Source: a virus
Virus record (IMG/VR): IMGVR_UViG_3300037862_000136
Span: 1-42,152 of that record
DNA: 42,152 nucleotides
Strand: one strand, 5' to 3'
The notes beneath the pieces are model-generated. The model had not been told where the DNA came from. It made no database searches and was given only the letters and a program-made list of their open reading frames with translations. Below are positions 12,391 to 19,680 of the stretch, one piece after another (within the stretch, counting starts at the first letter, position 1; the number at the start of each line of letters is the position of its first letter). Made by a program: the position numbers and the translations under genes.

Positions 12391-13065
12391 ATGAAGCACG
12401 ACAACGAAGCCTCAGCCAGTGCAACCCCGTGGCATGTCCGCGTAGGGAGCGAGCAGGTGTTCACCGGGAGTTACGCACAGGCCACGGCGCGGTATTACCG
12501 CGAGGTGGCTAAGCACCACGAAGACCTCATCAGCATGCGGCCCGCTGACTACGAAACGGAAGGCACGACCATGAAGCAACCCTCCCACCAAGCCGCCATT
12601 GCCACCCGCTACAACATGGAGCGCCTGGCCCTCATTCACCCGAAGCTCGTCGCCTACAGCCCCGTCACGGGTGAGAGACGCAGTGCCGACCCCGGAGACT
12701 ACTTCTGGCGCGGTGAGCATGAGCCGCTGATGGATGAGCACAAAGACCCAATGGTTCTCGGTGTGCCGACCGACGAGGTCAACCCGGTGTTCATCGCGGC
12801 AGAGGCTGACACCCCCTTCGAGCCGCAATTTGGTGAGATGAGCCGCGAGGAATTGCTCGTGATTGCTCGGCGCTACCACCTGATGCTCGGTGAGGTCGAA
12901 GCATTCGCTCCCGGCTCAGAGTGCGACGTTGCAGGCGGTTACCTCGTCATCGACTCGGTCGACCGCTTTGACTCCGACAGCACCTACGCCAACTTCTGGG
13001 GCACCTCCTACGACGAGCACGACATGACCCAGTACGCCCCGTACATTATCGGGGATGTCCTCTAA
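12391..13065 (+). CDS. Hypothetical protein, apparent fusion of two small genes (224 aa)
   Basis: Residues 1-60 (TPWHVRVGSEQVFTGSYAQA) resemble the separate 56-residue protein at 18439 (WRVRVQGEWVFTGTRKEA). At codon 61 the DNA reads GGAAGGCACGACCATG, almost the leader found before other genes here, so ATG 12571 may be an independent start giving a 164-residue protein (MKQPSHQAAIATRYNM...). Loss of a stop and spacer would explain this. The second part is acidic with YFWRGEHEPL and ends in a Tyr/Asp-rich tail. Function unknown. Confidence 0.6.
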   Translation: MKHDNEASASATPWHVRVGSEQVFTGSYAQATARYYREVAKHHEDLISMRPADYETEGTTMKQPSHQAAIATRYNMERLALIHPKLVAYSPVTGERRSADPGDYFWRGEHEPLMDEHKDPMVLGVPTDEVNPVFIAAEADTPFEPQFGEMSREELLVIARRYHLMLGEVEAFAPGSECDVAGGYLVIDSVDRFDSDSTYANFWGTSYDEHDMTQYAPYIIGDVL

Positions 13066-13107
13066 GTCACAAAGCAATAACGGTGTGTCCTACCTGGGCA
13101 TACCGAC

Positions 13108-13146
13108 GGCGGTGCGCGGTTATTCCTGGTGGAGCCTCGCACCGCC
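13108..13146 (+). terminator. Intercistronic hairpin before the MoxR-type gene
   Basis: GGCGGTGCG (13108-13116) pairs with CGCACCGCC (13138-13146) around a 21-base loop. It lies between the stop at 13065 and ATG 13178. It may end, slow or protect transcripts rather than stop them completely, since the operon continues. Confidence 0.5.
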
Positions 13147-13177
13147 CGCAACAAACAACAGCAGAAAGAAGAAGCCC

Positions 13178-14596
13178 ATGTACGCAGTCATCATTCAGTC
13201 GGCGGTCAATGCCAGCGCAGTGCGGCAGACCGCCATCGTGCCCCAAGAGGCACCCAGCGAGCCGCGCGTGTTCACGCGACTCGGAGCAGGACAGCGGGGC
13301 ACCGCCGGTGCCTGGTCAGAACTCTCCTGCGGAGAAGTTAGCTCCAGCATGAGCGTGACCGCCAGCGCGGCCATCGTCGGTGAGCCGGTGAGCATCACCG
13401 TCACGGCAAGCGATGCCCGCGACCTCGTCGGTGGAGGCTTCCCCGGTACGCTCCTGCAGAAGCTCGTCAGAGCCGCGCGGCGAACCGCTGACGGCGCAAG
13501 CGAGACCGAAGCTGAGGGCGAAGGCTCGGTGGTGGGACGCATCCTGCACGAGGCAACCAGCACCCCCGCGGTGCTCGTTCGCTACATCCGCGGACTGGCC
13601 CCGAGTGCCCCTCGACCGCTGGTCATTCAGCGGGAGGTCATGCGGGTGCCGGAGCAGGCCGCAGACACCGTCGTGAGCGCCCCGGTGATGCAGGCTGAGC
13701 CGTTCATCACGACCTGGACAGACTTGAACATCCCGCAGGCCAGTGACCCGGTCGTCGCAGGCTATGTCGAACGGTCATTCCCCGGCGGTCGGAGCGAGAC
13801 CGAGGTCTACGACTTTGCCCGCTTGCGCGGTGAGGCCGTGAACATCGTCGGGCCAGCAGGCACCGGCAAGACCTCCTCGGCGCGGGCATATGCCGCCAAG
13901 CGCGGACTGCCCTTCGTCGTCTTCGAGTGCAACCCGCAGGTCGATGAGGAGGTCGTGCAGGGGACGTACATCCCCACTGGCAACGGCACCGAGCTTCGCT
14001 GGCGCTACTCCGCACTGGCAACGGCGCTGAGCCAGCCGAGCGTCGTTCTGCTGAATGAGTCGAACCGCATGACAGCGAAGGCGAACGCGTTGTTCCTGGC
14101 CATCCTGCAGGAGCGAGAGCTTCGAGTCAGCCGCCACGCCGGTGAGGTGCTCTCGGTTCACCCCGACTGCCTCATCATTGCCGACAGCAACGACGGCTAC
14201 CGTGGCACGCAGAAGAGCGACCAGGCGTTCCTCGACCGCTTCAACATGAAGGTCGAGTTCGCCTACGACAGGAAAGTCGAAGCGGAGTTCATTCCGAGCA
14301 CGACGCTACTGGACATGGCAACGCGACTCCGTGAGGATGCCGACCGCGAGAGCACCTTTAGCACCCCGGTGTCCACGCGCATCCTCAAGAACTTTGTCAG
14401 CCAGGCACAGGGTCTCGGCTGGGAGTTCGCGTACGACTCGTTCCTCAACAACTTTCCCACGACCGAGCGAGATGCTCTCGGAATGGTCTTTACGACCTAC
14501 TCCCACGGCATCAAGCGAGAGCTTGGCCTCCTCGCGGGGGCTGAGCCGGTCGTGGAGACAGCCGATGAGGATGAGCTTCTTATCAGTGGCTTCTAG
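13178..14596 (+). CDS. MoxR/CobS-type AAA+ ATPase
   Basis: MoxR-family ATPases act with VWA proteins as chaperone- or chelatase-like pairs. After about 200 residues without known motifs come VNIVGPAGTGKTSSA (Walker A, near residue 229), SVVLLNESNRM (Walker B position, Asn where Asp is usual), DCLIIADSND (sensor 1) and FLDRFNMKVEF (Arg finger region). The frame is open back to 13055, but ATG 13178 was chosen because its leader (CAACAAACAACAGC, then AGAAAGAAG) matches other genes of the operon. About 472 residues. The VWA partner follows directly. Confidence 0.85.
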   Translation: MYAVIIQSAVNASAVRQTAIVPQEAPSEPRVFTRLGAGQRGTAGAWSELSCGEVSSSMSVTASAAIVGEPVSITVTASDARDLVGGGFPGTLLQKLVRAARRTADGASETEAEGEGSVVGRILHEATSTPAVLVRYIRGLAPSAPRPLVIQREVMRVPEQAADTVVSAPVMQAEPFITTWTDLNIPQASDPVVAGYVERSFPGGRSETEVYDFARLRGEAVNIVGPAGTGKTSSARAYAAKRGLPFVVFECNPQVDEEVVQGTYIPTGNGTELRWRYSALATALSQPSVVLLNESNRMTAKANALFLAILQERELRVSRHAGEVLSVHPDCLIIADSNDGYRGTQKSDQAFLDRFNMKVEFAYDRKVEAEFIPSTTLLDMATRLREDADRESTFSTPVSTRILKNFVSQAQGLGWEFAYDSFLNNFPTTERDALGMVFTTYSHGIKRELGLLAGAEPVVETADEDELLISGF

Positions 14597-14632
14597 CCAC
14601 GCTGTACCGGGGGGCGGGCACGACCCGCCCCC
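14594..14632 (+). terminator. Intercistronic GC hairpin, long-repeat copy 1
   Basis: GGGGGCGGG (14610-14618) pairs with CCCGCCCCC (14624-14632). The 27 bases from the stop codon into the hairpin (14594-14620) recur exactly at 17454-17480, and both are followed by TGCGACCCCCACCC. The hairpin type GGGG..CCCC-N-GACCCC also occurs at 10095 and 10490. Confidence 0.65.
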
Positions 14633-14674
14633 TGCGACCCCCACCCAACACAAACAACGCCAACGGAGGCAACC

Positions 14675-16645
14675 ATGACCAACGCATTGAAGCACGAGAA
14701 GGGCATGACCGTAACCACGACCGAGCTTGCCGAGCGTGCCAACGCTCGGGCACAGCGGGTGGCTCAGGTTGCCGAGCGTTATGCCTCGGTACTCAGCGGG
14801 CACAAGGTTCACGCGAGAGTCATTCCCACGGGCAAGTCGCCCGCCTGGAGCACCAGCAACGCCATCACCTTCGTGCAGGAGCACCTCTTCGGAGACCTGT
14901 TCAGCCCCGCCGGTGCCATGAGCATCAAAGGGCTGACGTTGCACGAGACCTGCCACATCCTCTTCACGCCGCGCGCGGGGAGCAACCTCGTAGAGCAGGT
15001 TGTCGAAGCCGGTGTCCACCGCGCGTTCAACGTGCTCGAAGACCAGCGCATCGAGACTCTAATGGTCGGCAAGTTTGGCGCGCCGGTGGTGCCCTGGCTG
15101 ACGGCAGTCATTGCCCACCACCTGCTAAACGATGCCTCAGATGTCGGCACCGCTTTTCCGCTGACCCACGGTCGGCGCTACCTCTCGCTGGAGGTTCGCA
15201 GAGCGGTGCGGGGGGCATTCGCACAGCCCGAGAACACCGAGCGCATCGCGGCAATCATCGACGAGTACCGGACGCTGGCTTTCCCCGAGATTCTCGGTGA
15301 TGAGCGGGCGTTCGACCTCATCGTAGAGTTCGATGACCTCATCAAGCAGTTGCCCGAAGTCGGGGCAGGCACCTGCGCTGACCAGCGCGGTGACCGTCAT
15401 GACCCGAACGCTGACGCTCGGCCTGCGGGTCGGCGAGAGCAGGAACGCCTGACCAAGGACGCACAGCAGACCGAGAAGGATGCCGACGACCTGACTGACG
15501 ACGAGCCTGACTGGGGCACCGACGCTGACAGCCCGCGTGATGCAGACGACGCTGACGGCGACGACGGTGAAGCTGACGGCGACGACGGTGACGCTGACGC
15601 TGACGGCGACGAGGGTGCTGACGACGGTGGCAGTGACGCCCCCGGCAACAGCGCCGCTGATGCTGACGGCGACGAGGGTGCTGAGGGTGACACTGACGGC
15701 GACGGTGGTGGCTCCCTGGCAGGCACCAAGGCGGGCGCTGAGGCGGCAGAGAAGGCACTGCAGGATGCCCTCGACGGAGCCTACGAGGCCGTGAAGGATG
15801 AGGTCTCCCGTGACCTGCGCGCCTTCAACGGCGATGCAGAACTCGCTGAGGGCGGCACCTCACACCTGGCCCCCTACATCGGCTACACCGAGCGCGCGGC
15901 AGAGACCATGACAGTGCGGGCAAGCCAGGCGTTTGGCACGGAGCTAGAACTCCTCAAGGCTGAGTCTGACCCCGGTTGGGAGCGGATGACGCGGTCAGGC
16001 CGCATCAACGCCGCGCGCTACCTGCGGGGTGCTGACCTGGACGAGGCCTTCGACCGTTGGGAGAGCGACAAGGAAGACAGCCTCGACATTGAGGCGGTCA
16101 TCCTGCTCGACCACAGCGGCTCGATGGAGAGCGACATGGCCGGAGCTAACGACTCGATGTGGGCCATCAAGCGCGCTCTTGACCGCATCAACGCCAGCAC
16201 GACGGTGATTCTGTTCAACGAGGATGCTCATATCCTCTACTCCGCAGACGAGACCGCCACGAGCCGTGTGCGCGCCGCAAAGTCTTCCGGGGGGACAGTG
16301 CCCGGTACGGCACTGCGGCACGCTCGGCACATCCTGGCCAACTCCGGTCGCACGACGAAGATTCTCCTGTCCATCACGGACGGGGAGTGGAGCGCGACCA
16401 AGGGCTGGTGGGGGAGTAGCAACGCCGTAGAGAGCGCCCGCGAAGCTACCCAGCCGGATAACAACGACGAGGTCGTCAGCGAGTTGCGGGAACACGGGGT
16501 ACTCACCGCTATCTGCCACATTGGCCGAGCGTGGGGGGAGCCTGACGCGCACAACCACGAGGTCGTCATTCAACTGACGGACACCACGAAGCTGTTCGCG
16601 GTAGCACGCGGTCTCGTCCGAGCGGTAGCCGCACGCAACAACTAA
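14675..16645 (+). CDS. Metallopeptidase-like plus VWA domain protein (CobT/DUF2201-like), MoxR partner
   Basis: 656 residues. The N-terminal part has LTLHETCHILFTPR near residue 88, an HExxH zinc-site pattern as in putative metallopeptidase/VWA proteins. Residues 240-350 are a low-complexity Asp/Gly/Ala linker. The C-terminal VWA domain has the MIDAS motif ILLDHSGSMES near residue 478, a SGGTVPGTAL threonine loop and LLSITDGEW. GGAGG lies 5 bases before the ATG. Gene order MoxR-VWA is typical of the family, so the two probably form one machine; target unknown. SEA-PHAGES-type annotations call such proteins CobT-like. Confidence 0.85.
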   Translation: MTNALKHEKGMTVTTTELAERANARAQRVAQVAERYASVLSGHKVHARVIPTGKSPAWSTSNAITFVQEHLFGDLFSPAGAMSIKGLTLHETCHILFTPRAGSNLVEQVVEAGVHRAFNVLEDQRIETLMVGKFGAPVVPWLTAVIAHHLLNDASDVGTAFPLTHGRRYLSLEVRRAVRGAFAQPENTERIAAIIDEYRTLAFPEILGDERAFDLIVEFDDLIKQLPEVGAGTCADQRGDRHDPNADARPAGRREQERLTKDAQQTEKDADDLTDDEPDWGTDADSPRDADDADGDDGEADGDDGDADADGDEGADDGGSDAPGNSAADADGDEGAEGDTDGDGGGSLAGTKAGAEAAEKALQDALDGAYEAVKDEVSRDLRAFNGDAELAEGGTSHLAPYIGYTERAAETMTVRASQAFGTELELLKAESDPGWERMTRSGRINAARYLRGADLDEAFDRWESDKEDSLDIEAVILLDHSGSMESDMAGANDSMWAIKRALDRINASTTVILFNEDAHILYSADETATSRVRAAKSSGGTVPGTALRHARHILANSGRTTKILLSITDGEWSATKGWWGSSNAVESAREATQPDNNDEVVSELREHGVLTAICHIGRAWGEPDAHNHEVVIQLTDTTKLFAVARGLVRAVAARNN

Positions 16646-16650
16646 GCACC

Positions 16651-16679
16651 ACGGGCGGGGAGCCACTCTCCCCGCCCGT
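16651..16679 (+). terminator. Intercistronic 12-bp hairpin after the VWA gene
   Basis: ACGGGCGGGGAG pairs perfectly with CTCCCCGCCCGT across 5 bases, 5 bases after the TAA. No T run follows, so it may be a partial terminator or an RNA end protector. Confidence 0.65.
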
Positions 16680-16700
16680 ACCAACCTAGAGGAGAACAAC

Positions 16701-17456
16701 ATGTTGAACGCAGACTTTCAGAAGCTGGTCAAGAAGGGCACTGGCGCAGACTACTTCGCCGTCATCAAGCCGAACGTGTCGGTACGGGCAGGCACCTCCT
16801 GGACGACGGAGAATGTCCCCGCCGAGAAGATAGTAAAGGCGAGACTGATGTTCACCTTCGGAGTTAGCTCCGACACGCACCGCATCACCGGCTACACAAC
16901 CTCACCCGGCTCCTCTGTGGGCCTCGTCGGCCCCGGTCACTGGCCCGTGGAGGTGCAAGAGATGAACGCGCCTAGCTGGGACGATGCGCTGGATGGGTGG
17001 CGAGCACGCAAGGCTCCCGACGGGCAGAGAACGAAATACTACGTCTTCGTCGTCGACGACGCTCAGGGCTTGGCCGCGGGCATCTTCGCGGTGCCGGTCA
17101 AGCATGTCGTCGGTGCCTGGGATGCCGCAGTCGACGCTCGCTTTCACGCCGAGGCCATCGCCAAGAAGGCCGAGACAGACCTGGCCAAAGAGCGAGAAGA
17201 CCGCGTGGAGATTGCCAGAACGCAGGGCGAGTCGGCCATGAATCACCGCGTGCTGGCCATCAACGACTTTGTCGCTGAGGTGGTGGGCAAGCCTGACTCG
17301 GTGCGCGTCACCGCCAAGGGCAGTGTCGGCTGGGACAGCATCCTCGACCGAGCACGGTTCACCGTCGCTGGCACAGTGACGATGACCATTGCCGACTTCA
17401 ACCGTGTGCTCAATACCATCAGCGAGTTGAAGACTGAACTCGCTGACCGAGGGTAG
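16701..17456 (+). CDS. Hypothetical protein of the MoxR/VWA cluster (251 aa)
   Basis: Not recognised. The first 140 residues look like mixed strands (ADYFAVIKPNVSVRAGTSW, KARLMFTFGVSS). The middle (AKKAETDLAKEREDRVEIA) is a charged helix, possibly coiled coil. The end (FTVAGTVTMTIADFNRVLN) is beta then helix. AGAGGAG lies 6 bases before the ATG. Position after the VWA gene suggests a cofactor or substrate of that pair, which is inference only. Confidence 0.65.
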   Translation: MLNADFQKLVKKGTGADYFAVIKPNVSVRAGTSWTTENVPAEKIVKARLMFTFGVSSDTHRITGYTTSPGSSVGLVGPGHWPVEVQEMNAPSWDDALDGWRARKAPDGQRTKYYVFVVDDAQGLAAGIFAVPVKHVVGAWDAAVDARFHAEAIAKKAETDLAKEREDRVEIARTQGESAMNHRVLAINDFVAEVVGKPDSVRVTAKGSVGWDSILDRARFTVAGTVTMTIADFNRVLNTISELKTELADRG

Positions 17457-17492
17457 CCACGCTGTACCGGGGGGCGGGCAAGCCCCGCCCCC
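17454..17492 (+). terminator. Intercistronic GC hairpin, long-repeat copy 2
   Basis: GGGGGCGGG (17470-17478) with CCCGCCCCC (17484-17492). The first 27 bases are identical to 14594-14620; the loop differs (CAAGC for CACGA). Confidence 0.65.
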
Positions 17493-17534
17493 TGCGACCC
17501 CCACCCGCCACAAACAACTCCAAAGGAGGTAATC

Positions 17535-18296
17535 ATGACCATCACAGACCTCACCGAGAAGGTGACGTTCGACACCTACAGCTACCTGCAGGATGGCCTC
17601 GACTATTGGCCGGTGTGCAAGCGTTGCGGGGGCACCGGCAACGTCGGCATCTACTGGGTCGAAGGCGGTAGCTGTTTCGACTGCCGCGGTCGTGGCACAA
17701 CCGCGCGAGTTCCACTGACGGAAACCCAGGCCCGCACGCGGGCACAGCAACTCAACCGCTCACGAGATGCCCGCGTGGCAAAGCGCGCAAGCGAGCAGGA
17801 GAGCGGCCTTGCCACCGCGCTCGCTCTGCGAGCAGCGTTTGAAGCTGCGCATCCGGAGCTTGTCGGCGCACTGCAGTCGGCTCAGGGTGGCTTCTTGGAA
17901 CGACTGCGCGAGGCGCTGGAGCAGAACGGAACGCTCACCGCGAACCAAGTCAAGGCAGGCCTCGACGTGATGGCCAGCGATGCCGAGAGGGCACTCCTGC
18001 GGGATGAACGAAGCCTCCTCAGCCACGCTCTCGGTGAGCCGGGGGAGAAGGTCGCAGTCACCGGCACCATCGAGACCCTGACCAGCATTGCGGGAAGCTA
18101 CGGAAGCTCGATGCTGGTGGTCTTGGTCACTGATGGGCAGGTCGTCGTCAAGACCTTCACCACAGCGGCATGGGGCTGGGAGGTATCGCGCGGGGAGCGG
18201 GTAACCCTGGCAGGAACCGTCAAGAAGAACGAGACCTACCAGGGCGTGACTGCCTCGGTACTGACTCGGTGCAAAAAGACAGCGGCAAGCGCGTGA
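17535..18296 (+). CDS. DnaJ-type zinc-finger protein with OB-like C-terminal domain (253 aa)
   Basis: Two CxxCxGxG units (CKRCGGTG near residue 30 and CFDCRGRG near residue 49) form a DnaJ-like zinc finger. Residues 70-165 are helical and Arg/Ala rich. The C-terminal 80 residues (KVAVTGTIETLTSI, SMLVVLVTDGQVVVK, RVTLAGTVKKNETYQG) have the strand pattern of an OB fold and may bind nucleic acid. AAAGGAGG lies 6 bases before the ATG. A ssDNA/RNA-binding or chaperone-adaptor role is possible. Confidence 0.7.
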   Translation: MTITDLTEKVTFDTYSYLQDGLDYWPVCKRCGGTGNVGIYWVEGGSCFDCRGRGTTARVPLTETQARTRAQQLNRSRDARVAKRASEQESGLATALALRAAFEAAHPELVGALQSAQGGFLERLREALEQNGTLTANQVKAGLDVMASDAERALLRDERSLLSHALGEPGEKVAVTGTIETLTSIAGSYGSSMLVVLVTDGQVVVKTFTTAAWGWEVSRGERVTLAGTVKKNETYQGVTASVLTRCKKTAASA

Positions 18297-18382
18297 GGCG
18301 GCTCGGGCAGGTCATCGGCGTTCTCATCCTTGTAGGGCTGTACCTCGTAGCGGGAAGTATCTGCGAAGTTCCAGCTTGCTAA
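18293..18382 (+). CDS. Single-span membrane micro-protein (29 aa)
   Basis: VRRLGQVIGVLILVGLYLVA followed by a short tail with two Cys. Two Arg before the helix suggest an inside N-terminus. GTG at 18293 overlaps the upstream TGA as GTGA, giving translational coupling; the frame is also open further upstream but would then overlap the previous gene. Confidence 0.6.
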   Translation: MRRLGQVIGVLILVGLYLVAGSICEVPAC

Positions 18383-18385
18383 GCA

Positions 18386-18441
18386 CTCGGGGGGCAAGCC
18401 CCCCAGACCCCCCACCAACACCGACGAAAGGCACGACCATG
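18386..18441 (+). repeat. 56-base intercistronic repeat with GC hairpin, copy 2
   Basis: Same as 11578-11633 except one base: GGGGGG-CAAG-CCCCCC (18389-18404), linker, CGACGAAAGGCACGACC and ATG. Presence of the same block before two unrelated genes points to duplication of the junction itself. Confidence 0.8.
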
Positions 18442-18609
18442 ATGAACATGCTAGAAGGCTCCGCGAGTGTGGGGGAGTGGCGCGTCCGTGTACAGGGCGA
18501 ATGGGTGTTCACGGGAACCCGCAAAGAAGCGCGTCGTCAGGCTGATGCTGAGGCTGAACGGGAGTGGCAACCCGACGCGAAAGTGACCATAAGGATTGTC
18601 AAGAACTAG
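18439..18609 (+). CDS. Hypothetical protein, paralogue of N-terminus of 12391 gene (56 aa)
   Basis: GEWRVRVQGEWVFTGTRKEA matches in pattern the PWHVRVGSEQVFTGS segment of the fused protein at 12391: two strands, V-F-T-G turn, then a charged helix. Function unknown. A second in-frame ATG follows the first. The stop lies 2 bases before hammerhead motif 4. Confidence 0.65.
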   Translation: MMNMLEGSASVGEWRVRVQGEWVFTGTRKEARRQADAEAEREWQPDAKVTIRIVKN

Positions 18610-18611
18610 CA

Positions 18612-18661
18612 GGTCGAAACCGCGAGAGCGGTCTTGGGGTGATGCCCCAACTGACGAGACC
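18612..18661 (+). ncRNA. Type II hammerhead ribozyme motif, copy 4
   Basis: GGTC, GAAA, stem III CCGC-GAGA-GCGG, TC (cut expected after 18633), stem I TTGGGG-TGATG-CCCCAA, CTGACGA, GACC. Against copy 3, stem I changes C-G to T-A and A-T to G-C while pairing is kept. Starts 2 bases after a TAG and ends 11 bases before ATG 18673. Confidence 0.92.
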
Positions 18662-18672
18662 AAGGAGTCATC

Positions 18673-19068
18673 ATGCACCTCAGCACCCGCAGTGCGGCAA
18701 AGCGCCGAGAGCAAGCCATCAAGATTCTGCAGGCCCGAGTGGCTCTGCGGATGACAGCCTTTCCGGAGGTCTTCCCTGGAGGAGAGAACCTCCTGCGGCT
18801 GAGCCTCGAACGACTCGATGAGTACACCTCGCGGAAAGACCCGTTCGTCGTTACGCGGAGGGTCTATCTGCCCACATTTCGAGAGCACCAACGGCTCAGC
18901 AACCTGGGGTTAACTGAGGTCGAGTACATGTTGGAAACTATCTCTCGCGGGTGGCTCCTACTTGCCACAGCGGAGACCTCAAAGGTCAGCATCACTCCCC
19001 AGAGCATCATCGAGTACAAACCCCTAAGCCGATTCTTCAAGAAGGAGAGCACCAATGAAGCTGTTTAG
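18673..19068 (+). CDS. Hypothetical protein (131 aa)
   Basis: Not recognised. Basic N-terminus (RSAAKRREQAIKILQAR), then RLSLERLDEY, and strand-like segments (VYLPTFREH, GWLLLATAETSKVSITP). AAGGAG lies 6 bases before the ATG. Its 3' end overlaps the next gene by 14 bases. Confidence 0.65.
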   Translation: MHLSTRSAAKRREQAIKILQARVALRMTAFPEVFPGGENLLRLSLERLDEYTSRKDPFVVTRRVYLPTFREHQRLSNLGLTEVEYMLETISRGWLLLATAETSKVSITPQSIIEYKPLSRFFKKESTNEAV

Positions 19069-19441
19069 CCTGTTCCGTAAGAACCACCTCGTCCAGCAGA
19101 TTGCAAGCGACAGCGGAGCAACCACCCTCACGCTCAACAGCGCCTACGCAGAAGAACGGCGAGCGCGAAACGCGCACTGGTGGGCGTGCGCTACCGAAGC
19201 AGTAGAGCGGCTCGTGCTGAGGAACCGCCCCTTCACCGCAGACGATGTCTGGTACGAGTTGCGGGCCACGCGGCCCGAAGCACAGACCACCGACAACCGA
19301 GCAATGGGGAGCGTCATGCAGGCCGCATGCCGCGATGGTCTCATCGTGCCTACCGCGGAGTTTCGAGCCAGCAACCGCCGCTCGACGCATCGTAACCCAA
19401 AGCGCGTTTGGGCACCGGCACCCGCGGGAGGCACCGTGTGA
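19055..19441 (+). CDS. Winged-helix-like protein (128 aa)
   Basis: Residues 45-90 (AVERLVLRNRPFTADDVWYE, then TTDNRAMGSVMQAACRDGLI) match a helix-turn-helix layout common in small actinophage proteins: F-T-A-D-D-V-W helix, D-N-R-A-x-G, and a G-L-I wing. The tail RNPKRVWAPA is typical of the same group. A DNA-binding or regulatory role is inferred. AAGGAG lies 8 bases before the ATG. Confidence 0.6.
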   Translation: MKLFSLFRKNHLVQQIASDSGATTLTLNSAYAEERRARNAHWWACATEAVERLVLRNRPFTADDVWYELRATRPEAQTTDNRAMGSVMQAACRDGLIVPTAEFRASNRRSTHRNPKRVWAPAPAGGTV

Positions 19442-19659
19442 GCCTCCGTAAGGAGATGAAGCAACTCCAAGAAGAGGCTACCAATCAGGGGTGGGAAGTG
19501 CGCATCCTCACTTCCGGTCATTTATGCTGGGTCTCCCCCGAGGGCCGAAAGGTGTTCGGGGCACAGACACCCTCAGACCCCCGCGCAATACTCAACCACC
19601 GCTCGATACTCCGCAGGTACGGGTTCCGAGTCGTGGCACTCCAGGAGAAGTCAAAGTGA
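19438..19659 (+). CDS. HicA-like toxin-fold protein (73 aa)
   Basis: Length and pattern match HicA RNA interferases: RKEMKQLQEEATNQGWEVRI (helix, strand), then SGHLCWVSPEGRKVF with the catalytic-type His of a G-H strand, then NHRSILRRYGF helix. HicA cuts mRNA and is normally neutralised by HicB. No HicB-like frame follows; the next gene encodes a helix-turn-helix protein. GTG 19438 overlaps the upstream TGA (GTGA). Confidence 0.65.
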   Translation: MSLRKEMKQLQEEATNQGWEVRILTSGHLCWVSPEGRKVFGAQTPSDPRAILNHRSILRRYGFRVVALQEKSK

Positions 19660-19680
19660 AGCACAAGAAGGAGAATGACA

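Noticed and set aside
13055-13177. Longer N-terminus for the MoxR-type protein
   Set aside because: The sequence holds a 9-bp hairpin and a leader like those before other genes of the operon, so it is untranslated spacer.
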